Below are positions 1-8,647 of a stretch of 64,000 nucleotides of DNA, one piece after another. Location: contig CAUJNA010001592.1 in the NCBI GenBank assembly GCA_963377175.1, positions 1 to 64,000 on the forward strand, given 5' to 3'. The notes beneath the pieces are model-generated. The model was not told where the DNA came from, did not search any database, and was given only the letters and a program-made list of their open reading frames with translations. Made by a program: the position numbers and the translations under genes. Source of the DNA: Effrenium voratum (taxonomy: Eukaryota > Sar > Dinophyceae > Suessiales > Symbiodiniaceae). Positions within the stretch are counted from its first letter, which is position 1. Each line of letters begins with the position of its first letter.

Positions 1-1300
1 ATCACCACCACACAATTAACAATACAGTCAGACATTGGTACCATTGGCACAATTATGGTGCTTACATGTTTGCTGTACAATGTGATGAAAGTTGGATGCC
101 AACTATTACCACACATGCAGCCACGTGTGAAAATACATTAACCATGATGAAATTTCAAACAGTTATGACCCTCACCTATGTAATGCATCCACATGCCTGA
201 ATTGGGATTCCCAATTTAGAGCCTAAGGATTAGACCCCTGAATTGGGATTCCCAATTCAGCCCCCCATATTTTAGATTGCAAATTGGGAATCCCAATTCA
301 GCCCCCCAAAGATTGTGAATTGGGAATCCCAATTTAGGAGCATCCATGTTTACATGATGGTTGTGGACCTTGCCTGTCACATGTGGCTGATGTGTGCATC
401 ACAGAGTAGCGCTCGTCTGTGCAAATATGGCACTATTTTTGGAACCCAAACTGATGTGACAAATGTAATGTTGACACGAACCATGCCATGTGGCAAAGAC
501 TGTGTTGCTTCATGGTGCCACATTGCATAGAACCTGGTCATGTTTTTGCAGTCTTGGAATGATGAAATCATCATCGTATTTGACACATCTTCCCGGAAAA
601 AAGAGAACTAGTTGTGTGGGCAGGTGGGTGGACTGCTTGCATGATCCTGTCTTCCATGAGTTGCAAGCAATGGCATGTTGGATTGAACACTTGGACATGG
701 TTGCTTGACATTGTATTTCACCACCTTGTCTGCAGCTTCTGGCTTCACAAGATTTGACTTCTGCAATTGTTACTGATGACATCCTGCTGTAGCTGCTGCC
801 AAATGGGTAGGTACTATGCATACACATGGCTTGTTCACCAAGTTCATCCTGACACAATGATGTCATTGGCAGAGCAGGACTTGCAGGACGACATGTTCAG
901 CACGAGGTTCTTCACATTGTTCTGGCATTACTTTGGACGAGTTTACATCTGTGCTCATGAACATCAGCTCCACATGTTCACTGGGTTTGATGTCTGCAAT
1001 GCTGACCAAGAAGCCAACACCTTGATCAGGCCCTGTTCTCAATTGTCTTGTTGCACATGTCTGTGGCATGTTTGGCTACACCATGTTGTGTGTCTAGCCA
1101 CACGTCCCTGGAGGCACATGATTATCAGTGAACTCTGAGGAGATGTATGCTGCGCCTTGGCTGCAGCTGCTGATCTGTATGTTGCCTCTTGATGAACTGA
1201 GAAACTAATCAGTTAGAAGCATGTGATTTGAACATATGATGATGGAGCCTGTCATCTAAGGACCTGATGCAGTGTACATAGTGGTACATAGTAGCACTCG
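1..1300. other. No gene recognised; repeat-bearing intergenic DNA
   Basis: I find no reading frame with convincing protein character here. The short frames overlap each other on both strands and have the Cys/His/Met-rich composition of translated non-coding DNA. The only structure I can point to is the palindromic repeat cluster at 199-334. The stretch may be the upstream flank or the unseen left end of the transposon-like unit that follows, but no terminal repeat is visible. Confidence 0.5.
199..334. repeat. Four palindromic units, two in each orientation
   Basis: Units at 199-216, 240-258, 282-298 and 317-334 share the near-perfect palindrome GAATTGGGATTCCCAATTC. The first two have GGGATTCCC in the centre and the last two GGGAATCCC, so the pairs are reverse complements of each other. 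Each unit could form a 9-bp stem with almost no loop. Spacers contain CAGCCCCCC or similar C runs. Confidence 0.85.
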
Positions 1301-1480
1301 TGTGAGAAGCAAAAACGTGCCATGCCACTGTGCTTGCAGTTATCATGGTTGAAGTCACAAGTTGCACTCAGCTTGAACACTTTGTACTTTGATGCTTGCC
1401 TTGTATACACCTTGCTTGCAGCTATTGTGGCTACACTTGTGTTTGTTGTGCAGGAGGGTTGCTCATTTACATGTGCCAGC

Positions 1481-2949
1481 ATGTGGACTGTCAAGGACAT
1501 TGAAGCTGAGCTGAAGGATGTGTCACAACTTCTACAACTCAGGGCTCAGTCCGACCATGCTAAGCTTGAAGCATCACTGCTTGCAGGTGTCACTTCAAAG
1601 ATTGAGCACTTGAAGCAGCTGCCTACATGGGGTCCTGGTATGGCTGTGTCTTTGTATACTTGTTTGGACACTCTTGCTTTCAGTGTTGCTTTCAAGGACA
1701 AGGTCAAGACATTCATAGATGATGCTTTGGGAAGTGGTGCCACTGCCAAGTCTGAGACTATGAGTATGCTGGTGCTGAAGACTCAAACAGTGAATGTCAT
1801 GCCGTGGCTGACTGAGGCTGATTGGGATATTTTGAACTCCAACCAGGGGTACTCCACCAAGCTCAACTGCATGTGTGCAAGGTTGAGAGCAATTGGTATC
1901 AGATCAATGTCTGAGCAAAGAGCCAAGTATGCTGTGGCATGTTTGTGTTGCTTGTACACTGAAATGCCTGATGCCACAACAACTTACAGAACTGTTCAGG
2001 ACATGAAGATGACATTCAACAGCATGAGTCAACCACCTGCAGAGTTTCCCTACATCAGGGAGTATCCAATGGATCCTGCTAGTCTTTCCCCTGAGTACAT
2101 CAGCCTCTTCTACAAGGATGAGCAGCCAGCTGGAAGGCATTTGGATAAGCTTGCTCAGGTGCTACCGCGTGTGTGTGTTCGAAGCACAAGCAAATTGCTG
2201 AGGGATGCAGCAGTGAAGCCATCCCCCAAGCCTTGCAATCAGAATGTCCCTGTAATCACTGACCAAGGAGACTCAATGCAACACATGTTCCAGCATGCAA
2301 TGACATCCATGTTTGCCAACATGTTCAATTCCCAATTGCAGAGGACACATGCAACTGGCAACAAAGTCGTGCCTGATTTGAAGATGCTGTCACCCAGGAA
2401 GCAACTTGCAATCGCTGCAGGGAAAGATGCTGAAGACGATGAACATGGTGCTCCCCTGTCGCCCATGCAGCTCCTGCCTTGCCAACTCACCAGACTGAGG
2501 CATTCAAACCTAAGGTGAGGGTGACCTTTGCAGACCAACAGCAACCCAAAGATCAGACCATTGACATTGCCATGGAGGATTCTGCAACAACAAGGCCTTT
2601 CAATGATCAGTCATCAGGGTCTCAAGGTTCTCAGGGAGAAGGGGCATCAAGATTTGAAGAGCAAGCGTTCAACCTCTTGAAGGAAAGGGCTGATAACAAG
2701 AAAGGCGTGATCAAGGCTATACTGAAGAGGCCAGCAGCTTCATCTCCACCACCTCCAAAGCCTACTTTGCCTGAGTATGAGCCTGGCAAGGATTGCAAGG
2801 GCACCAGCTTGAAGAACTGGACAAGCAAGCATTATCACAAGGCCAAGCTCCTTGCTAAGAAACAAGAGGCCAGTGCAGAGGAAGTGCTTGAATACGCAAG
2901 GAAGGCTTCAAAGAAAGCCTCCATCGTTTGGAATGAAATCAATGGCTGA
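1481..2949 (+). CDS. Transposon accessory protein, unknown function (frame-broken)
   Basis: An open frame runs to 2518 and a second, in the -1 frame, continues to 2949; protein-like composition passes from one to the other near 2480-2510, so a single-base deletion or a small intron joins them into about 490 residues. I chose the ATG at 1481 because the 53 codons before it look untranslated and hydrophobic. The N-terminal half is helical. The C-terminal part is Lys-rich with a short KRPAAS tract and a proline run, which suggests a nucleic-acid-binding or nuclear tail (inference). It lies 0.5 kb upstream of a transposase-like gene on the same strand, so I read it as that element's partner gene. 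No family recognised. Confidence 0.5.
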
Positions 2950-3491
2950 TGACACATCAATATACAAAGGACCCTTGCTTCCAATTCAAATGATTTAACA
3001 GCTCATGTGTGATTCCTTGTTGCTGCATGCCACCAATGTTGCAAATACAAAAGGATGTGTTGATTTGCTGAAGTCATCAAGCTTGAGGCATAGTGCCAAG
3101 TCCCTGGCCAAAGAGTATTAGACCAGATTGTAGCATGTGGTGCATGGATTGCAACAGCTGCTGCCTGGAGTCAAAACAATGCTGTGCACACCTGCCACAT
3201 GCAATCAGTGGTCGAAAGTACATGCATGCTTCAAGCAGGTGTGGCCCAATCTAGAGACAGTGTGGTGATTGCCAAACTTGCACTGTGGATGACCAGGTGG
3301 AAGAAAGCATCACAAGTGTTGAAGCAGTGTGCAAGCAGGTTTTCAATCAGCTTTCATGTGTTTGGTACACGCACGCCCTTATAACCTTTAGCTTGTCCTT
3401 TCCACTAGCTAAACTTGAGCTTGGCCGTTTTCACTTGTAACTTGCATATAGCTACTTGCATCACTGTTTTCTGCATTTGCTTTCGTTCAAC
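2950..3491. other. Intergenic spacer between accessory and transposase-like genes
   Basis: No frame here looks protein-coding. Around 3380-3440 there are short TAGCT/AGCTA motifs similar to those repeated at 5780-5840 on the far side of the transposase gene, which might be subterminal sequence of the element, but I cannot define ends. Confidence 0.4.
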
Positions 3492-5555
3492 ATGGAGACC
3501 GAGCGGGCAGCCAAGCTGCGAAGGCTTAATCAGATGAGGAGGTCTTTGCCCTATGTTTCAGCATCAGCTTTGTCGAGTGTTCTACAGGACGTGGAGGAGC
3601 AAGGGGTGCCAGAACTGCATGGCAGAAAACACATGAAGGAGGCCTCTGAAAAGGCTCTGGCAGATCACAATGCTTATGGTGATCTTATGGACAGCATTCC
3701 AATGGTCCACAAGGATGGAGGCACAAAGATGATGCTTGTGATCAATTTCCTGTCCCTGCTGCAGGCAGCATTTTATGAGGGGGAGGGCTTCTGTCAGTTG
3801 ATATTGGATGCTTTGAAGACCAGCCCTTGCTCCATTGATGCACCATGGGACTTGATTTATTACACAGATGAAGTTACACCAGGAAATCCACTGTCAGCTG
3901 AAACATCCCGCAAGATCCAAATGGCTTACCTATCATTCTTGCAGCTTGGTGCAGTGGCATTGTCAAAAGAGGAGTCATGGTTTTGTGTGCTTGCAAAGAG
4001 GTCTTCAATAGTGGCAGACATGGAAGCAGGCATGAGTCAAGTTACAAAAGGGCTCCTGAAGTACATCTTCAAGCACCCAGCCTGTGATGTTCAACAAATA
4101 GGGTTGCTCCTCAAAGCCAAGAATTGTGCCAAGGCAAGATTGTACTTCAAACTGGGGATCTTCCTACAAGATGGGGCCGCCCATAAACATGTGTTTTCTT
4201 GCAAGGGTGATGCAGGAACAAAGTTCTGCCTTCTTTGCACCAATTTGGTTAGCGCAAAAAGCGGGCTTGCCGACCAAGACGGGGAAGATCTACTAACCTG
4301 CTCAAGTTATAGCTTGAACGAGATTGTTTTAGCAACTGACAGCGACATCGCTGGGACGTGCCAAAGGCTTCTGGAGAGGCATGCCACTATGTCCAAGACT
4401 GACTTCACATTGTGGCAGCAGGCTGTGGGGTTCACCTTCAATTCCCATGCCCTTCTATTTGACAATGAGATGAATGACATTGTGAAACCCATATCTCAGT
4501 TTCTTCACGATTGGATGCACATGATCCTGGTGAAAGGTGTCTTCCAGACCATCCTGCGCCTCCTGATGAGCACCCTGAAAGATCACAAGGTTGATGCCTA
4601 CACTATGTTTTCCCAGTGTGTGGAGCTTTGGCACCTGCCCTCTGCAAAGTCAGACAACTTGAAGGTGCTCTTTAGCAAGAAGAGAAAGGATTCCAACAAT
4701 GAGGCAAACACTTTTAAATGCACAGCTTCTGAAGGATTGTCAATGTACCCAATTTTGGCTTACTTTGTGCAGCATGTCCTGATGGTCAGTGGGCTATGCC
4801 AACCTGAATGCAAGGCCTTCCTGCTACTTGCAGATGTCATGGACATGCTGGCCTCTGTCCACATGAACATCATCACCCCTGATATGTTGCAGCGGTCTAT
4901 TGATTCCTTTTTGCAAGCGTGTATTGCATGTGGCTGGGGCAACCATTTTCATCAGAAATTTCACTGGGTTTTACATCTCCCTTCTCATTTGCAGAAATTC
5001 AAGCTTCTACCAGCATGTTGGGTACAAGAGCGAAAGCACAAATGTGTGAAGCGGTATTCTACTGCAATTTCCAACACAACAATTTTTGAAAGATCTGTAC
5101 TGGTTGAAGTGATCTGTCATGACCTTGCTGCCATTCAAGACCCATTGGTGTTCAAAGAAGGCCCGCGTTTATTGAAGAACTCCAAGGTGACGAAGAAAAT
5201 GAAGGCGCTGCTTGAGTCTATGGGGCAAAATGTCACTGAAGATTGCTACAGCTGCGCCACTGCTGTGTTACACCCTGCTGGACTCTGTCACAAAGGCGAT
5301 GTCGTCTTGATGAGAGGCCCATCTCAGGTAAATGCTGGCCAAGTCTGGATCCATGCGTTTTTCAACGGGGTGTGCATGACTTTGATGAGCAAATGGAAAT
5401 TGATCTCTTACAACGCTTCAAATGGGTTCGCCGTGTTCAAGCAAGAAGATCATGCTGAGTTTGTGGCAACTTTGGACATATATGCATCTACCACTTGGAG
5501 TGTTCATGAGCCAACTGTATGCAAGGTCCTTGTGCCCTTGGCATTCAGAAACTGA
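3492..5555 (+). CDS. Putative DDE-type transposase, 687 residues
   Basis: A single uninterrupted frame, starting at the ATG at 3492 (METERAAK). It shares an ordered set of motifs with the transposase of the 8-kb element at 25.5-28.3 kb: an acidic residue in YYTDEVTPGN near residue 125, then a KG...C-x2-C motif (CKGDAGTKFCLLC) near residue 255, then HDWMH...GVF near residue 338 where the other protein has HCCDLGV. The D..H..GV block resembles the second acidic site of CACTA/Plavaka/KDZ-like transposases, but that assignment is inference. The frame is intact, so the element may be or may recently have been active. No terminal inverted repeats could be seen. Confidence 0.6.
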   Translation: METERAAKLRRLNQMRRSLPYVSASALSSVLQDVEEQGVPELHGRKHMKEASEKALADHNAYGDLMDSIPMVHKDGGTKMMLVINFLSLLQAAFYEGEGFCQLILDALKTSPCSIDAPWDLIYYTDEVTPGNPLSAETSRKIQMAYLSFLQLGAVALSKEESWFCVLAKRSSIVADMEAGMSQVTKGLLKYIFKHPACDVQQIGLLLKAKNCAKARLYFKLGIFLQDGAAHKHVFSCKGDAGTKFCLLCTNLVSAKSGLADQDGEDLLTCSSYSLNEIVLATDSDIAGTCQRLLERHATMSKTDFTLWQQAVGFTFNSHALLFDNEMNDIVKPISQFLHDWMHMILVKGVFQTILRLLMSTLKDHKVDAYTMFSQCVELWHLPSAKSDNLKVLFSKKRKDSNNEANTFKCTASEGLSMYPILAYFVQHVLMVSGLCQPECKAFLLLADVMDMLASVHMNIITPDMLQRSIDSFLQACIACGWGNHFHQKFHWVLHLPSHLQKFKLLPACWVQERKHKCVKRYSTAISNTTIFERSVLVEVICHDLAAIQDPLVFKEGPRLLKNSKVTKKMKALLESMGQNVTEDCYSCATAVLHPAGLCHKGDVVLMRGPSQVNAGQVWIHAFFNGVCMTLMSKWKLISYNASNGFAVFKQEDHAEFVATLDIYASTTWSVHEPTVCKVLVPLAFRN

Positions 5556-5759
5556 ATTGTCATCTGGACACCTGTCTCACACAATGCAGCCGTGGTGGAA
5601 AACAAGACAAGCGCTTCATGCAAGCTTGCTTGCGCACATTGACCATGACTTTCATGTTGAGCATGTGGTTGACCAAACACAATCCAGCCATCCTTGCAAC
5701 TTGTGATGCTGTGTTTGCAACCAAGCTCTTGCACACAAGTTTTTTCTTGTCAAAGCTAG

Positions 5760-5886
5760 AAAAAAAGCTACATGTAGGAGTTAGCTAAGTACTTAGCTAA
5801 ACCGGCTAACCTAGTAGCTAAGTCCTTAAGTTAAGTGATTAGCCTAACCCTTGTAACAGCTTAGCAACCTTTTGGCAACTCGCCTA
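5760..5886. repeat. Short palindrome-rich tract (TAGCTAAG motifs)
   Basis: AGCTAAGTACTTAGCT and related TTAGCTAA/AGCTAAG words occur several times in about 90 bases just after the transposase-like gene. It could be subterminal sequence of that element. No clear end or target duplication is visible. Confidence 0.5.
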
Positions 5887-5887
5887 A

Positions 5888-6457
5888 GTAGTCCTAAGTT
5901 CTAGCAAGTTCACAGCTCATCCAAGTGAGAAGAAGTGCGCGCACGGGCGGAGGCGGGCTCGGTGCCGCGACTGCGGCGGCGCGTCGGTCTGCGAGCATGG
6001 GCGGTTGCGGGTGCAGTGTCGAGACTGCGGCGGCACGGCAATCTGTCAGCACGGGCGGAGGCGGGCTCATTGTCGCGAGTGCGGCGGCACGTCGATCTGC
6101 GAGCACGGGCGACAGCGGCAGCAGTGTCGCGACTGCGGCGGCGCATCGGTCTGCGAGCACGGGCGGAGGCGGGTTGAGTGCCGCGACTGCGGCGGCACGT
6201 CGGTCTGCGAGCATGGTGCCGGACAGCGAGCCCGGGATCTTCGTGAGGGAATGCCTCGTGCAGTACCACCCCTCCGAACAGAAGCCCAGCACCTGCGGCG
6301 AGATCGAGGAGGCCCTTGCGGTCCGGCTGCAGGTGGAGTCGAGCAAGGCTCGGGAGCTCCTGAGGTCCGCGCTCGAACCGCAGAGGGGCTACGCCCTTGT
6401 CGCACGCTCAACGTCTACAAGCTCGACGGCGCCGTGATGACCCTTCGTGGGCGGTGA
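5888..6457 (+). CDS. Protein of tandem C-x2-C-x5-C-x-H zinc-binding-like repeats
   Basis: The frame is open from 5888 and lacks an ATG before the repeats, so it may be an exon following an acceptor near 5914 (CACAG). From about 5936 to 6215 it encodes about five and a half 18-residue repeats of the type CRDCGGTSVCEHGRRR. The regular Cys2-Cys-His spacing suggests each repeat binds one metal ion. Similar repeats occur in algae and large algal viruses; the function is unknown to me. After the repeats a different frame (6212-6437, with VPDSEPGIFVRECL) looks more protein-like than the continuation, so an indel near 6215 is likely. Confidence 0.55.
   Translation, partial: VVLSSSKFTAHPSEKKCAHGRRRARCRDCGGASVCEHGRLRVQCRDCGGTAICQHGRRRAHCRECGGTSICEHGRQRQQCRDCGGASVCEHGRRRVECRDCGGTSVCEHGAGQRARDLREGMPRAVPPLRTEAQHLRRDRGGPCGPAAGGVEQGSGAPEVRARTAEGLRPCRTLNVYKLDGAVMTLRGR
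5936..6215 (+). repeat. 54-bp coding tandem repeat
   Basis: About five copies of a 54-bp GC-rich unit that keep the 18-residue C-x2-C-x5-C-x-H frame. Third-position differences between units with conserved Cys and His codons suggest the protein repeat has been under selection. Confidence 0.8.
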
Positions 6458-6570
6458 CATCAGAATCCGTACAGACCCAAACCCGCACAGATCCGAATCC
6501 GTACAGAGAGCAAAGGCGCTCAGGTCCCAGACCAGCTGTTTCCCGCCTGGGTCTGAGTTTTCAGGCAGCC

Positions 6571-7062
6571 TTATAGGAACTTATAGGAACCTATAGGAAA
6601 CCTATAGGAATCCCATAGGAAACCCGTAGGAAGCCTGTAGGAACAGGGCAAGAGGAGGAAGATGAGTCTTCCTACAGCTTTTTTCGATTTCCTACACGTT
6701 TCCTACAAAGTTCCTATAGGTTCCTATAGGTTCCTATAAGGACCCCAACAACCCTCGGACTCACTGCCATGGTTTGATACTGGCCCAACGGGTACGGGGG
6801 GTTCGTTTTTTAAGTACTGGTCTGCTCAACGGGTCATGACCCAACCAGACGAAGGGTGTCGGGAGCTCGGAGCTTTTTTGGGGCCCTTATAGGAACCTAT
6901 AGGAACCTATAGGAATCTTATAGGAAACCCATAGGAAACCCATAGGAAACCCATAGGAAACCTGTAGGAAGCCCTCTTCTTCTTTTCCTATGGCCTTCCT
7001 ATGGGTTTCCTATGGGTTTCCTATAAGATTCCTATAGGTTCCTAAAGTTTCCTATAAGGAGC
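6571..7062. repeat. Two long hairpins of CCTATAGGAA-type decamers
   Basis: Hairpin 1 has a left arm of TATAGGAACC/ATAGGAAACC decamers at 6571-6640 and the complementary arm at 6670-6745. Hairpin 2 repeats the plan with arms at 6884-6971 and 6985-7062. Both are followed by the same segment (AACCCTC.GACTCACTGCCATGG), so the two are tandem copies of a unit of about 310 bp. The decamer itself is palindromic, so arms can fold at two scales. Confidence 0.85.
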
Positions 7063-7456
7063 CCAACAAACCCTCAGACTCACTGCCATGGTTTGATGCT
7101 GGTTCGCCCAACCCGTTTGGGCTTGATACTGGTCCGCCCAACCCGTTTGGTTTGCCGAGGACCCCAAACCCTAAAGGGACATTTGTGCGGTTTTGCGCTA
7201 CAAAATGCTATTACTACAGTCCGTACATGTATGTACACCCTGGAGTAATAGCTTTTTTGCACGGTTTTGCACGGTTTGCCCACGCCTCGCCCAACACGTT
7301 GGTTTCCCGAGCACCCCAAACCCTAACCCAAAAAGGAGCTGAGCAGGATCAGGCAATTCCAACTTGAGTGTGATCAGCCTCTTTTTGCGCCAAAACGGGT
7401 CCGATCAAGCTTCCTCGGAAACGAGGAGGCCGGGTCGTGCCTAAAAAAAACCATTT
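7063..7456. other. Non-coding spacer with CCCAACCCGTTTGG repeats
   Basis: No gene seen. Short near-repeats of CGCCCAACCCGTTTGG occur at 7104-7150. Two AAACCCTAA words occur but do not form an array, so this is not a telomere tract. Confidence 0.5.
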
Positions 7457-7461
7457 TCAAA

Positions 7462-8454
7462 TTAGTCGAGGGTCCTGGGCCTCGGAGGCCCCAGGAAGTC
7501 GTCCAGCTGCCTCACAGCCGCCGGCCTGCCCCGTCTCGTCAGCCGGCCCGCCGCGTTGCCGCTGCCCTGCGGCGCCGGCAGCGCCAGCTTCAGCAGGGTC
7601 TCCCGGCCCTCCGTGCTGCGGACGGTCGTGGAGTCCACGGCCCCCAGCTGCTGCACGTCGCCGTACTGAGGGTTGAAGCTCCTCGCCGCGTTCGTCGGCG
7701 CCCGGAAGGCGCCCGCGTCCTCCACCGCCTTCACGCGCCGCTCGGTGAGGTCCTTGTTGTGCTGGAACTTGTCGGCGTTGTCCTGGAGGACCCTGAACTC
7801 CGTGGCCGGCTGCTTCTCCACGTCCTCGGGCGCGCCGTGCACCGTCTCGTGGGGCCGCGCGTTGTAGGCCGAAGCGGTCTGCTGAAAGTGGTCGCTCCAC
7901 TGCCCGCCCTTGCGCGCCACCCTCGTGGCCAGGTCCTTCTTCAGCGTCTGGATGCCCCGGTCCACCACGGCGATGGCGTTGCGGTCCTCGGGCCGCTTCG
8001 TGCGGTGCACGGCATTTTCGGGCAGCTCCCGGTCCAGCGTGGCGAACTCGTTGCCCAGGTCCGTCGTCACCACGAAGTTCCCGTCGTCCCCCGTCAGCTC
8101 CCGCGCGGCGCGCTTGGTGGCGCGGCCCACCGTCTCGGCGTTCTTGTTTTGCAGAGGTTCCACGGCGGCCTCCCGGGTGAAGACGTCCATCACCACCAGG
8201 CCGTACTTCGTCTTCCCCCGCGTGTTCTGGCTGAAGTTGATGAGGTCGGCCTGCAGCCGGTCGTTCGGCCCCTCGGCGGCCGACTTGCCCAGCGCGCGCG
8301 GCCGGGGCGCCTGCACCTGCCGGCCCACGTCGGCCTTCAGCGCCTCGAAGGCCATGGCCTGCGTCACGTCGAGGTCGCGCTGCCGTGCGAGTCGGTACAG
8401 CTTCCGCGGGTCCCTCACGTTGAAGTCGTCGGCCAGGTCCCTCAGCGCCTCCAT
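7462..8454 (-). CDS. Polinton-like (rve-fold) integrase, 330 residues, DDD-type
   Basis: Starts at the ATG complement at 8452-8454. The RNase-H-like integrase core is recognisable: first Asp in DRLQADLINFSQ (about residue 76), TKYGLVVMDVFTREA typical of Maverick/Polinton and Ginger integrases, second Asp in VVTTDLGNEF (about residue 135), and NAIAVVDRGIQTLKK where the family normally has Glu in place of that Asp. The C-terminal 110 residues are Arg/Gly/Pro-rich and I see no chromodomain. It sits 0.2 kb from the fibre gene on the same strand, with a hairpin tandem repeat between. A Polinton-like endogenous viral element is the simplest reading; no DNA polymerase B or capsid gene is present in the window. 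Confidence 0.7.
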   Translation of the reverse strand: MEALRDLADDFNVRDPRKLYRLARQRDLDVTQAMAFEALKADVGRQVQAPRPRALGKSAAEGPNDRLQADLINFSQNTRGKTKYGLVVMDVFTREAAVEPLQNKNAETVGRATKRAARELTGDDGNFVVTTDLGNEFATLDRELPENAVHRTKRPEDRNAIAVVDRGIQTLKKDLATRVARKGGQWSDHFQQTASAYNARPHETVHGAPEDVEKQPATEFRVLQDNADKFQHNKDLTERRVKAVEDAGAFRAPTNAARSFNPQYGDVQQLGAVDSTTVRSTEGRETLLKLALPAPQGSGNAAGRLTRRGRPAAVRQLDDFLGPPRPRTLD

Positions 8455-8461
8455 TTTAGCT

Positions 8462-8646
8462 TTGTTGCCCCAAAAAGGAGCTTGTTCAAGGTTGCCTGGA
8501 TTCAGGGAAGCCTGCACACACCCACTTGTTGCCCCAAAAAGGGGCTTGAGCAAGGTTCCGCGGATGCGCGGAGGCCTGCTCACACCTACTTCTTGCCCCA
8601 AAAAGGAGCTTGAGCAAGGTTCCCTGGACGCAGGGAGGCCTGCACA
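8462..8646. repeat. Three 64-bp tandem units with a conserved hairpin
   Basis: Units begin at 8462, 8526 and 8590 with TTGTTGCCCCAAAAAGG. Each contains a 4-bp stem with a 4-base loop: CCTG-GATT-CAGG, CGCG-GATG-CGCG and CCTG-GACG-CAGG. In the middle unit both arms changed together. The array fills the gap between the fibre stop codon and the integrase start. Confidence 0.85.
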
Positions 8647-8647
8647 G

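Noticed and set aside
1322..1480. Upstream ATG of the accessory gene giving a hydrophobic N-terminus
   Set aside because: The 53 residues look like translated non-coding DNA and a better start follows at 1481.
7160..7330. AAACCCTAA words as telomeric repeat
   Set aside because: Only two isolated occurrences, no tandem TTTAGGG array.
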